64,000 nt of DNA from Burkholderia sp. S171. GTDB lineage: Bacteria; Pseudomonadota; Gammaproteobacteria; Burkholderiales; Burkholderiaceae. The stretch spans positions 62,001 through 126,000 of the forward strand of contig NZ_LMUF01000001.1 of NCBI RefSeq assembly GCF_009766085.1, in the 5' to 3' direction. Shown piece after piece: positions 8,537-16,818 of the stretch; position 1 is the first letter of the stretch; each line of letters begins with the position of its first letter. The position numbers were made by a program, and so were the translations under genes. Below the pieces are notes generated by a model. That model was not told where the DNA came from, did not search any database, and saw nothing but the letters and a program-made list of their open reading frames with translations.

Positions 8537-9622
8537 ATGCTTCGAACCAGCATCTTCCCCTCGCGATACGTCCAGGGCGCAGGCGCGCTTGATACGCTCG
8601 ACACGGAACTAGCACGCTTAGGCACGCACGCAGCGTGTCTCGTCGATAGCAACGTTGCCACTTTGCTTGAACCTTCGTTGTCGAAGGCTGACCGTGTGAA
8701 GCTCGCTGTGCGTAGCGTCGATGCTGCGTGCACCGAACGCTCCGTCGCCGCTGCGGCTGCATGGATTCGCGAGAGCGGGGCGGACATCGTGGTCTCGTTC
8801 GGTGGCGGCAAGGTGGTCGATACGGGCCGCGCTGCGGCGGACGACCTGCGCCTGCCGTTCGTATGCGTACCAACCATTGCCGCATCGGATGCGCCGTGTT
8901 CAGCGCTTGCCGTGATCTACGACGAGGAGGGCCGGGTGGTGCGCGACCGCTTCGTGCGCCGCAATCCGGATCTCGTGCTGCTCGATACCAGCCTGATCGT
9001 GCGCGCGCCCGTGCGCTTTTTTATCGCAGGCATTGGTGACGCGCTAGCGACCTTTTACGAAGCCGATGCGTGCCGCCGTTCCTATGCGAAGAATCTTTGC
9101 GGCGGTCGTGGCACGGCGCTCGCGTTCGAGGCGGCAAAGCTCTGCCGCGATACCTTGTTCGCGCATGCCGTACAGGCGGTGGACGATTGCCGCGCGCAAA
9201 TCGTGACGCCGGACTTCGACGCCACGCTGGAAGCGACGGTGCTGCTGTCGGGCATTGGCTTCGAGTCGGGTGGCGTGGCCGCGGCGCACGCCATTCATCA
9301 CGGCCTCGCGGACCTGCCTTCATCGCATGGCTTGCTGCATGGCGAGAAAGTCGCGGTCGGCGTGCTGGCGTCGCTGTTTTTATCGGCGGTGCCTGACGAC
9401 GAACGGGCTCGCGTGTTCCGTTTCTGCCGCGCTGTTGGCCTGCCTACGCGTCTTGCACAGATCAACGTGGACGTGAACGATGAAGCGGCGCTTGAGACCG
9501 TGGCCAAGCGTGCATGCCGGGCGGGCGAGATCATCCATAACGAACCGTATCCCGTCGATGCACCCCTGGTTGTTGCCGCGTTGAAGGCGATGGACCGGTA
9601 CGCGGCCCGATTCGATAACTAA
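8537..9622 (+). CDS. Glycerol-dehydrogenase-like metal-dependent alcohol dehydrogenase
   Basis: The protein has 361 residues from the ATG at 8537, 7 bases after the HAD stop; the frame is open upstream inside the HAD gene. The dinucleotide-binding glycine motif is SFGGGKVVDTGR (about 87-98). Metal ligands expected from GldA are visible: D168 in GIGDA, a histidine in HAIHH (about 251-255) and H268 in SHGLLHGE. It oxidises a secondary alcohol with NAD. Operon position makes a polyol or polyol phosphate more likely than glycerol itself. No strong Shine-Dalgarno is seen, so coupling to the HAD gene is likely. Confidence 0.85.
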   Translation: MLRTSIFPSRYVQGAGALDTLDTELARLGTHAACLVDSNVATLLEPSLSKADRVKLAVRSVDAACTERSVAAAAAWIRESGADIVVSFGGGKVVDTGRAAADDLRLPFVCVPTIAASDAPCSALAVIYDEEGRVVRDRFVRRNPDLVLLDTSLIVRAPVRFFIAGIGDALATFYEADACRRSYAKNLCGGRGTALAFEAAKLCRDTLFAHAVQAVDDCRAQIVTPDFDATLEATVLLSGIGFESGGVAAAHAIHHGLADLPSSHGLLHGEKVAVGVLASLFLSAVPDDERARVFRFCRAVGLPTRLAQINVDVNDEAALETVAKRACRAGEIIHNEPYPVDAPLVVAALKAMDRYAARFDN

Positions 9623-9643
9623 ATTCAAAAGCGAGACAACATC

Positions 9644-10414
9644 ATGACAGGCGAACTCAAAGGCGCGGAAACAGCCGCGTTCCGTCCCGGCCTCTTCGAT
9701 GGCAAGACGGTGCTCGTATCGGGCGCAACCAGTGGTATCGGACTCGCGATCGCGCAAGGCTTTTCAGCGCTGGGGGCAAAGGTGATCGCAACCGGCAGCT
9801 CGACTAACAAACTCGAAGGGTTGCGCGCGGACGCCGCGCTCGAAGGCATCCGTTTCGAGCAACTGGATGTCCGCGATAACGACGCCATCAAACGTTTCGT
9901 CGCTACGCTGAGCGTGCTCGACGTGTTGGTAAATGCGGCGGGCGTGGCGCGTCCGGTCGATGAGTATCGTGACGATGTCTTTCGCGAAGTGATCGACGTG
10001 AACCTCACGGCCGCCATGCGGCTCGCGATGGCCGCTCGTGACAAACTTGAGCATGCGCGTGGATCGATCGTCAACGTGGCGTCGATGCTGAGTTATATCG
10101 CCGACGTGGATGTGCCGGCTTATTGTGCGAGCAAGAGCGGCATTCTTGGCTTGACGCGTTCACTGGCTCACGCGTTTGGTCCGGCGGGCGTGCGGGTCAA
10201 TGCGATTGCGCCGGGCTACCACCGCACCGACATGACGCGTGCGCTGTGGGATGTCCCGGCCAGCGCGGAGAAGATCGCGGCGCGTAGCGCGCTCAAGCGT
10301 TGGGGCGAAGTGGACGATCTGGTTGGCGCGACGTTGTTCCTGGCATCGCCGGCATCGGCGTTCATCACGGGCGTGACCTTGCCTGTGGACGGCGGGTACG
10401 CAACGGGCGTGTGA
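9644..10414 (+). CDS. SDR-family oxidoreductase
   Basis: The protein has 256 residues. The NAD(P) motif SGATSGIG is at about 26-33, NAAG at about 98-101, and the catalytic YCASK follows the serine in VASMLS. The C-terminus VDGGYATGV is typical of classical SDR enzymes. It ends the kinase-HAD-dehydrogenase operon, 21 bases after the previous gene. A polyol or sugar dehydrogenase role is inferred from context. Confidence 0.85.
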   Translation: MTGELKGAETAAFRPGLFDGKTVLVSGATSGIGLAIAQGFSALGAKVIATGSSTNKLEGLRADAALEGIRFEQLDVRDNDAIKRFVATLSVLDVLVNAAGVARPVDEYRDDVFREVIDVNLTAAMRLAMAARDKLEHARGSIVNVASMLSYIADVDVPAYCASKSGILGLTRSLAHAFGPAGVRVNAIAPGYHRTDMTRALWDVPASAEKIAARSALKRWGEVDDLVGATLFLASPASAFITGVTLPVDGGYATGV

Positions 10415-10425
10415 GACGAAAAAAA

Positions 10426-10465
10426 CGGCCTTCGCTACCCGGAAAAAACCGGAGAGAAAAGGCCG
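10426..10465. terminator. Convergent terminator between SDR and porin
   Basis: CGGCCTT (10426-10432) pairs with AAGGCCG (10459-10465), with an inner CCGG pair. The A-rich flank gives a weak U-tract on the minus strand. It sits between converging genes and may serve both. Confidence 0.5.
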
Positions 10466-10515
10466 CGTACTTCAAATAACGCTTAGGGGTACGTCCCAAA
10501 GCGTCACACCACAAT

Positions 10516-11715
10516 TTAGAACTTGTGGGTCATGCCAATGATGGCTGCCAACTGGTGGTTGTTAGACGAATACGACGAGCCGCTGAAGTCTGCAACTGCC
10601 GTTTTGCCCGTGGAATCGACGCCCGATGCTGTCTCGAAGAATCCAATTGCGTAGAACGAAGTGCGCTTGGACAACGAGTAGATGGTGCCCAGGTTGAACT
10701 GGTTGTACTTGGCGCTGCCTGCGCCATCGGCGCCGCTGTTATGCGTGTAGATGTAAGCGCCGGCCAGCGTGAGCGCCGGGGTCAGCGCGTACTTCACGTT
10801 CAGTTCGCCCGAATTGAACGTAGCAGTGCCACCGTTGTACTTGGTGCCGTAGCTGCCAATTGCATTGACCTGACCGAGGTTCTGGAACTGCGTGTTCGAG
10901 TAGAGCAGGGCGATCGTTGCCGGACCCACCAGGTACGAACCGCCGGCCGTGATGATCTGCTGCGACCCTGCCGACGCGTAGCCGCCGTAAATGCGGCTTG
11001 CCATGTTGTTGTTCGCGCCGGTGGCGGAGGACGTCGGCGACGACGAGTTGCCCTGGTTGCCGAACGTCGAGTAGTACGGGTCCTTGGTGAAGTTGTAGCT
11101 CGCGCCAAGCTTGAGCGGGCCATTCGCGTACGACACGGCTGCGTCGGTGACTGCGTTGCGCGAGAACTGGCCGGCTTGGCCGCCCAGGCTGTACAGGACG
11201 CCGACCGTCAGGCCGCGATAGTTCGGGCTCGTGTACTTGATGGCATTCTGGATGCGGTTCGACGTATCCACGTTATCGACGTCGCCTGCGCGCGTGCCGT
11301 AGCCGAGGCCGGATGCAGCCCAGTCAGCGCCCGATGCAAACGTGGCGGTGGCGTCGTTACTTGCCGAGTACTGACGGCCCAGCGTCACCGTACCGTACGT
11401 ATCGCTCTTCAGGCCGACGAAGGCCTTGCGGCCGAATTCCAGGCCGCCCTGGCTAAGCGCGCCGGTGCCGAGGGTATAACCGTTTTCAATGGTGAAGATC
11501 GCCTTGAGGCCGCCGCCCAGGTCTTCAGCGCCCTGCAAACCCCAGCGTGATGAATTAGCGCTCGACAACGCGTAGAGCTTCGCACCCTTGACGTTGTTGT
11601 TAAACAGAATGCCGCCGTCGGCGATGCCGTACAGCGTCACACTGCTTTGTGCGTGTGCGGCGCCGGACAATGCTCCGATAGCAAGGATGGCGGCCGTGGT
11701 CTTTTGAATTTTCAT
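10516..11715 (-). CDS. Gram-negative (Burkholderia-type) trimeric porin
   Basis: The protein has 399 residues from the ATG at 11715; the frame extends upstream without a plausible signal. A cleavable signal peptide spans 1-23 (ending AAHA), then QSSVTLYGIADGG, the standard first strand of this porin family. The chain ends in phenylalanine (THKF), the outer-membrane assembly signal. It lets small solutes cross the outer membrane. Its place between the two halves of the sugar gene set suggests it may serve that substrate, but such porins are also general. Confidence 0.92.
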   Translation of the reverse strand: MKIQKTTAAILAIGALSGAAHAQSSVTLYGIADGGILFNNNVKGAKLYALSSANSSRWGLQGAEDLGGGLKAIFTIENGYTLGTGALSQGGLEFGRKAFVGLKSDTYGTVTLGRQYSASNDATATFASGADWAASGLGYGTRAGDVDNVDTSNRIQNAIKYTSPNYRGLTVGVLYSLGGQAGQFSRNAVTDAAVSYANGPLKLGASYNFTKDPYYSTFGNQGNSSSPTSSATGANNNMASRIYGGYASAGSQQIITAGGSYLVGPATIALLYSNTQFQNLGQVNAIGSYGTKYNGGTATFNSGELNVKYALTPALTLAGAYIYTHNSGADGAGSAKYNQFNLGTIYSLSKRTSFYAIGFFETASGVDSTGKTAVADFSGSSYSSNNHQLAAIIGMTHKF

Positions 11716-12238
11716 TTTCTTGTGTTTCAGTTTGTAAAAGAAGAGGTATCGTATTTGATAGGGTCGGAAAGTCCCACCGATGTTTGGTTGTTTCGTTATT
11801 CCGTTGCTTTCTAAAGCAATGTGCCAAAAATTCATATGGCCGAAATAATTAGCATTCCAAACCGTCCGGCTTAGGGCCGACCTGATCACAAGCAGGGGGA
11901 ATCGCCCAATATCCATCGGAATGTAAGGATTTTGAAGGGTACTGAACGTCCGGCTCGACGAACCTTAATCTGGCCCGATTTCAATTTTGTGAAATGATAT
12001 TTACCATCGTGCCCGCATGGAACATTCGATCCGAATGCGTGTTATTTGCACAACAGCTTATTGAAAGGCTAGTAATTTCGAGGGAATTCAGGCTTGTCTG
12101 CCTTAGCAAATCCTTAAACAAATCCTCATGCAGATCCTTAAGCCGGTCCTAAGCAGATCCCTGAGCGGGAGGCGAGCGCCTTATGCAAAGACCGGAGAGG
12201 TCTCTGTCATTTGATGCGAGCAACGAGGGCTGCCGCTA
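11716..12238. other. Intergenic region upstream of the porin
   Basis: The 523 bases hold the porin leader and promoter and the 3' side of rpiR. No convincing gene was seen on either strand. The first part is AT-rich for this genome, as expected for a porin control region. Near 12105 a short degenerate tandem repeat is present (listed separately). Confidence 0.6.
12105..12164. repeat. Degenerate 12-bp tandem repeat around ATCC
   Basis: Five units with cores AATCC (12109), AATCC (12121), GATCC (12133), GGTCC (12145) and GATCC (12156) recur every 12, 12, 12 and 11 bases, each flanked by CA/TTAA-like bases. No protein is encoded here. It may be a decayed repeat or a multi-site regulator target. 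Confidence 0.5.
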
Positions 12239-13096
12239 TCAAATCACGCCGGTCGAGCGCATGTCGGCCAAGCGCTTTTTCATGTCCAGCACGGCGAGCA
12301 TATGCGCATCGCCTTTGCGCAGCGCGACGCTGGTCGAGAGAATATCGATAATGACAAGTGCGGCAAGCCGCGACGTGGTCGGCGTATAGACGTCGGTATT
12401 CTCCAGCGTCTCCGCAATCACCGCGACGTCCGAGAAGCTTGCCAATGGACTATTCGATCCGGTAATCACAATGACGCTTGCGCCGCGTTCCTTCGCGGTC
12501 CGCGCGACCTCGATCAGCGAGCGGGTGGCGCCCGTGTTCGAGATGGCCACGACTGCATCGCCGGGCTTGAGCATGGACGCCGCAATGAACTGCTGGTGCG
12601 AATCCTGATGCGCGACGCACGGCACGCCGAAGAGCGGAAACTTCTGCTGCGCATCCAGCGCGACAATGCCCGACGCACCAAAGCCGAAGAACTCGATCCG
12701 CCGCGCCTTGACCAGCAAATCCACTGCCCGTCCAATAGCCGCGAAATCCAGCTTCTTGCGCGCCCAGTCGAGGCTTGTGATGGTGTAGTCGAAGATCTTG
12801 GTGGCGATGGTCTCCGGGTCGTCGCCCTTGGCGAGCACCGAGTGCGTGGCCGGTGCACCGAGGGCCAGGCTCTGCACCATGCGGATCTTGAAGTCCTTGA
12901 AGCCGCTGCATCCGAGCGTCGCGCAAAAGCGCAGCACGGTCGGCTCGCTGACCTGTGCGTTGCGGGCAAGCTCGGCCAGGTTGATGTCGGAGATCGAACC
13001 CAAATTTGCAAGGATGTACTCGGCCACTTGCCGGCTGCCGCGGCGAAGGCCGGGACGCGCGCGGTCGATCAGTTCGAGGATGTTGTAATCGGGCAC
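12239..13096 (-). CDS. RpiR-family regulator with SIS domain
   Basis: The protein has 285 residues. The N-terminal HTH (about 1-77) contains LAELARNAQVSEPTVLRFCATLGCSGFKDFK, the standard RpiR recognition unit. A sugar-isomerase (SIS) sensor domain follows (about 120-250), with the phosphosugar loop AISNTGATRSLIE. It lies at the 3' end of the importer operon on the same strand, behind a strong hairpin. It is the likely regulator of the surrounding sugar genes, sensing a phosphorylated intermediate. Confidence 0.9.
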   Translation of the reverse strand: MPDYNILELIDRARPGLRRGSRQVAEYILANLGSISDINLAELARNAQVSEPTVLRFCATLGCSGFKDFKIRMVQSLALGAPATHSVLAKGDDPETIATKIFDYTITSLDWARKKLDFAAIGRAVDLLVKARRIEFFGFGASGIVALDAQQKFPLFGVPCVAHQDSHQQFIAASMLKPGDAVVAISNTGATRSLIEVARTAKERGASVIVITGSNSPLASFSDVAVIAETLENTDVYTPTTSRLAALVIIDILSTSVALRKGDAHMLAVLDMKKRLADMRSTGVI

Positions 13097-13117
13097 TCGA
13101 TGTTCCTTCGTTCATTG

Positions 13118-13149
13118 TGCACAGGGCGCCGCAAGCGGCGCCCTGTGCA
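13118..13149 (-). terminator. Perfect 15-bp hairpin between ABC permease and rpiR
   Basis: TGCACAGGGCGCCGC (13118-13132) is followed after AA by its exact reverse complement (13135-13149). It lacks a U-tract on either strand, so simple intrinsic termination is doubtful. It stands between the importer operon and rpiR and may stabilise the upstream transcript or reduce read-through into the regulator. Confidence 0.6.
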
Positions 13150-13198
13150 GGCCTAAGACCAGACTAGCCAGTGTATCGGAGTCATCTATCCGATTCGC

Positions 13199-14191
13199 CT
13201 AACGGCGCCAAAAACGGGCGCCGCGCTGCGACAGGACAGCAGCGACAATAATCACGCCCATCACCACTTGCTGATGGTAACCCGGCACGCTGGCGAGGTT
13301 CATGATGTTGCCGATCACACCCAGAATCAGTACGCCCATCAGCGTATTCAAGGCACCGCCTTTACCGCCCGCCAGACTCGCGCCGCCGATCACGACCGCG
13401 GCAATCACGGTCAACTCGTCGCCCACGCCGACTGTCGGCGCACCCACTCCGGCGCGCGACGTCGAGATGATACCGGCAAGCGCCGCCAGCAGTCCCGAGC
13501 TGACATAGGTGCCGAGCACGTGGCGCGCAACGGGTACGCCCGACAGCCGCACGGCTTCCTCGTTCGATCCAATCGCGCGGACCACGCGGCCTGCACGAAG
13601 CCGGTTCAGCGCAATCCCGCCGATCACGAATACGATCAGCATCACGAGTGTCGGGCCCGGTATGCCGAAATACGAATGACGGCCGAAGTCGAGCAACGCC
13701 TGACCCGGATCATCGACGAGGATCGGCGAGCCGTTGGAGACGATCATGGCCACACCGCGCGCAACGGTCATCATCGCGAGCGTGACGACAAACGGCGTGA
13801 GGCGGAACCATGCGATCAACGCGCCCGATACAAAGCCGCAGAGACCACCGACCAGCAGCGTGACGAGGAGGGCGGCGCTCAAACCGTACTGGGGAATGAG
13901 CATGGCCGAGACCACGCTGCCAAGCGCCGCAATGGAGCCGACCGACAAGTCGATGCCGCCGGTCAGCACAACCAGCAGCATGCCGACCGACATGATGCCG
14001 ACACCCGCGACCTGACGCGAAATGTTGGACAGGTTCGGCACCGAGAAGAAGTCGCTCGACACGAATGATGCGGCGATCACGAGCACGATCAGGATGGCGA
14101 CCGTGTTGAAGCGGCGCGCGACCGACCACCATTGTCTTGCGTGGCCGGATTGCGCCTGATGCGTTTTCTGACTGACGGCGCTGGGATTCAT
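13199..14191 (-). CDS. RbsC-like ABC sugar importer permease
   Basis: The protein has 330 residues from the ATG at 14191, which follows GGAGAC; the longer frame overlaps the ATPase gene. It has about 8-10 hydrophobic helices and the BPD_transp_2 signature regions LTGGIDLSVGSIAALGS (about 84-100) and AAVVIGGASLAGGKG (about 266-280). It forms the homodimeric membrane channel of the importer with the ATPase and binding protein encoded upstream. The gap to the ATPase stop is 22 bases. Confidence 0.9.
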   Translation of the reverse strand: MNPSAVSQKTHQAQSGHARQWWSVARRFNTVAILIVLVIAASFVSSDFFSVPNLSNISRQVAGVGIMSVGMLLVVLTGGIDLSVGSIAALGSVVSAMLIPQYGLSAALLVTLLVGGLCGFVSGALIAWFRLTPFVVTLAMMTVARGVAMIVSNGSPILVDDPGQALLDFGRHSYFGIPGPTLVMLIVFVIGGIALNRLRAGRVVRAIGSNEEAVRLSGVPVARHVLGTYVSSGLLAALAGIISTSRAGVGAPTVGVGDELTVIAAVVIGGASLAGGKGGALNTLMGVLILGVIGNIMNLASVPGYHQQVVMGVIIVAAVLSQRGARFWRR

Positions 14192-14213
14192 GATGCGAGT
14201 CTCCGGGTCTGGT

Positions 14214-15722
14214 TTAGTGGGTGAGCGCTGCGGGCGCTTCGTTCGACACACGTCGCAAGGAGAGCGAGAGAATCTGCTCTTCGCTGTAATCGGCGGGCTG
14301 GAGTTCGCCGCGAATCTCCCCTTCGCCCATCACGAGAATGCGGTCGCACAGGCCCATCAACTCTTGGTGCTCCGACGAGATCACGAGCACTGCCTTGCCG
14401 CGTTCCGCCAACTGGTTGATCAACGTATAGATTTCGACCTTGGCGCCCACGTCGACACCGCGGGTGGGTTCGTCGAGGATGATCAGGTCGCCGTCCGCGT
14501 GAAACCATTTGGCGAGCACGACTTTTTGCTGATTGCCGCCGGATAACGTCGAGACATCGGCGTCCATCGAACGGGCCTTGATGCGGAGTTGTTCCATCAA
14601 CTTTTGAACGAATGCGCGCTCGCGGCCGAAGGCGAGGAAACCGCCGGGGAGGCTGACGGATTTAAGCGAAGCGAGCGTGGCGTTGACGCGGATCGGCATC
14701 GATAAAACCGCGCCCTGGCCCTTACGGTCTTCAGGAACGAAGCCGATGCCGGCCTTGACCGCTGCCATGGGCGAGCGCACAGCCAGCAGCTTTTGTTTCA
14801 GCTCGATGGTGCCGGAATCCCGGGTGTCCGCGCCGAAGATCAGCCGGGCGACTTCCGTGCGTCCCGAGCCAATCAGTCCACCCAGCCCGACCACTTCGCC
14901 GGCGCGCAGCGTGAACGAGACGTTGCGTACGGCGTGGCCGCGTGCCAGGTCCGTTACCTTCAGCACTTCGTCGCCAAGCGTTGCATGACGTTGGGGGAAC
15001 AGCACGGAGAGCGGTCGGCCGACCATCTTGCGAATGAGTTCATCCATGCTGAGATCAGCAGGCTTGACGGTGTCCACACGCTTACCGTCCTTGAGCACCG
15101 TGATGCGGTCCGCGATGGCAAACACCTCTTCCAGCCGGTGCGAGATATACACAATGCCCACGCCGCGCGAGCGCAGGTCGCGCACAATCTCAAGCAGCTT
15201 GTTGGCATCCGATGGCGCGAGCGCAGCAGTCGGTTCGTCGAGCACCAGCAGCTTCACTTGCCGGCTAAGCGCCTTGGCAATTTCGATGACCTGGCATTGC
15301 GCCGCAGACAGACCGCTGACTAGCGCAGAGGGGTCGATGTCGAAGCCGAGACTCGCGATCAATCCATGCGCATTCTTGCGGAGCGTTCGCCAGTCGATCA
15401 CGGCGGGCAACGCGCCGAGGAACACGTTTTCTGCCACCGACAAATCCGGCGCTAATGCCGTTTCCTGATGAATCACCGCGATGCCTTCTTCCATGGCCGC
15501 ATGCGGATTGCGAAGAGATAGTGCGCGTCCTTCGATCTTGATCGTCCCGGCATCGGGTTGATGACCGCCGCCGATAATGCGCATCAGCGTCGACTTGCCC
15601 GCGCCGTTCTCACCAACGAGCGCATGGACTTCGCCGCTAAGGACATCGAAGTCGACGCCTTCAATGGCGTGAATGCCGCCGAAGCGTTTGTCGACGCCGG
15701 TCAAGGCGATGAATGGAATCAT
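14214..15722 (-). CDS. RbsA-like ABC sugar importer ATPase (two nucleotide-binding domains)
   Basis: The protein has 502 residues from the ATG at 15722, after GGAGACACC. The first domain has Walker A GENGAGKST (about 37-45), signature LSAAQCQ and Walker B LLVLDEPTAAL. The second domain has a degenerate P-loop GLIGSGRTE and intact LSGGNQQKV and LIILDEPTRGVD, as is normal for the RbsA/MglA/XylG group. It powers uptake of a monosaccharide or polyol. Confidence 0.92.
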   Translation of the reverse strand: MIPFIALTGVDKRFGGIHAIEGVDFDVLSGEVHALVGENGAGKSTLMRIIGGGHQPDAGTIKIEGRALSLRNPHAAMEEGIAVIHQETALAPDLSVAENVFLGALPAVIDWRTLRKNAHGLIASLGFDIDPSALVSGLSAAQCQVIEIAKALSRQVKLLVLDEPTAALAPSDANKLLEIVRDLRSRGVGIVYISHRLEEVFAIADRITVLKDGKRVDTVKPADLSMDELIRKMVGRPLSVLFPQRHATLGDEVLKVTDLARGHAVRNVSFTLRAGEVVGLGGLIGSGRTEVARLIFGADTRDSGTIELKQKLLAVRSPMAAVKAGIGFVPEDRKGQGAVLSMPIRVNATLASLKSVSLPGGFLAFGRERAFVQKLMEQLRIKARSMDADVSTLSGGNQQKVVLAKWFHADGDLIILDEPTRGVDVGAKVEIYTLINQLAERGKAVLVISSEHQELMGLCDRILVMGEGEIRGELQPADYSEEQILSLSLRRVSNEAPAALTH

Positions 15723-15787
15723 GAAGGTGTCTCCAGGATGCACGCGCACCGGCAAGGCCGGCGCGCGTTGCATGAACCCGTGCGTCT

Positions 15788-16765
15788 TTAGAAGATCGCT
15801 TTCGGGTTGTAGAACTTGTCGACGTTGTCTTTGTCGATCACGGCGGACGGCGTGTACGAAATCTTCGGCACGTTGGTCGCTTCACCCTTCGCGGCCTTCA
15901 TGCCGATGTCCACCGCCGTGCGCGCAACGAGTGCCGGATCGTTCAGTGCGGTCGCGCCGTACTTGCCCTGCTTGATCAGGTTGAGCGCTTCCTTCTGACC
16001 GTCGGCTGCGGCAACCAGCGTGATGCCCTGGCGGTTCGCACTTTCGATTGCGCGCCGTGCGCCGAGGACCATGCTGTCGTTTTCGCCGAGCACCATGTTG
16101 ATGTCCTTGTTAGCAACCAGCAAATCTTCCATGGCCTTCAACCCGCCTTCATCCGACCAGTTGCCCCAGCCCTGACCGACGATCTGCATGTTGACCTTGC
16201 CAGTCTTGGCGAGCTGCGCTTCGATAATCCCTTCCATCACGCCATCGCGCCGTTCCTTGCCGACCGGGTTGCCTTTCTCGCCGGAGATCAGCGCGATCTT
16301 CAGCGGCTTGTCACCCATGGTGTCGACAACCCATGAGCCGACCAGCGCACCGTTCTCACGATTCGACGATTGCACGAGCGTCAGGTAGTTAGCCTTGGGG
16401 TCGAGCGTACTGTCGATCACCACCACTTTCACGCCGGCGGCAGTGGCTGTGTTCACCGCATTGACAAGACCTTTGGGATCGGCCGGGTCGATGATCAGCA
16501 CCTTGATGCCACGCGTCAACATGTCTTCCACGTCCGAGATCTGCTTGCCCATCTTGCCCTGGGCGTCGGCGGTAATCACTTCGGCGCCGTTTTCTGCAGC
16601 ACGTGCCTTGGCTGACTCCATGGCAGCCGAGAAGTAAGGCGCGTTGAGCACCTTCATGGAAATGCCTACTTTCATCTTGTCGGCAGCAAACGCCGGGGCC
16701 GTTGCCACTACGCTTGCCACTGCCAGCGCTACACCACACATCACCTGCTTCACGAACCGCGTCAT
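15788..16765 (-). CDS. Periplasmic sugar-binding protein (RbsB-like)
   Basis: The protein has 325 residues, with a signal peptide (about 1-27, ending AFA) and a Peripla_BP_4 fold: DKMKVGISMKVLNAPYFSAAMESAKARAAENGAEV is the usual first unit. It follows AGGAGG closely. It delivers substrate to the adjacent RbsA/RbsC-like importer. The family covers ribose, xylose, erythritol and other pentoses or polyols; specificity is not readable here. Confidence 0.92.
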   Translation of the reverse strand: MTRFVKQVMCGVALAVASVVATAPAFAADKMKVGISMKVLNAPYFSAAMESAKARAAENGAEVITADAQGKMGKQISDVEDMLTRGIKVLIIDPADPKGLVNAVNTATAAGVKVVVIDSTLDPKANYLTLVQSSNRENGALVGSWVVDTMGDKPLKIALISGEKGNPVGKERRDGVMEGIIEAQLAKTGKVNMQIVGQGWGNWSDEGGLKAMEDLLVANKDINMVLGENDSMVLGARRAIESANRQGITLVAAADGQKEALNLIKQGKYGATALNDPALVARTAVDIGMKAAKGEATNVPKISYTPSAVIDKDNVDKFYNPKAIF

Positions 16766-16818
16766 GTCTCCTCCTGTTGTTAGGGTTTGGCGGTTTAAAA
16801 AACTCGATTACTCTTGCA

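Noticed and set aside
10525..11550. Long plus-strand frame of 341 codons opposite the porin
   Set aside because: It is the antisense shadow of the porin; its translation is Arg/Val/Ala-rich with no domain, while the minus frame has a signal peptide and a terminal phenylalanine.
12302..13156. Plus-strand frame of 284 codons opposite rpiR
   Set aside because: Shadow of a clear HTH-SIS regulator; composition is Arg/His-rich and there is no ribosome-binding site.
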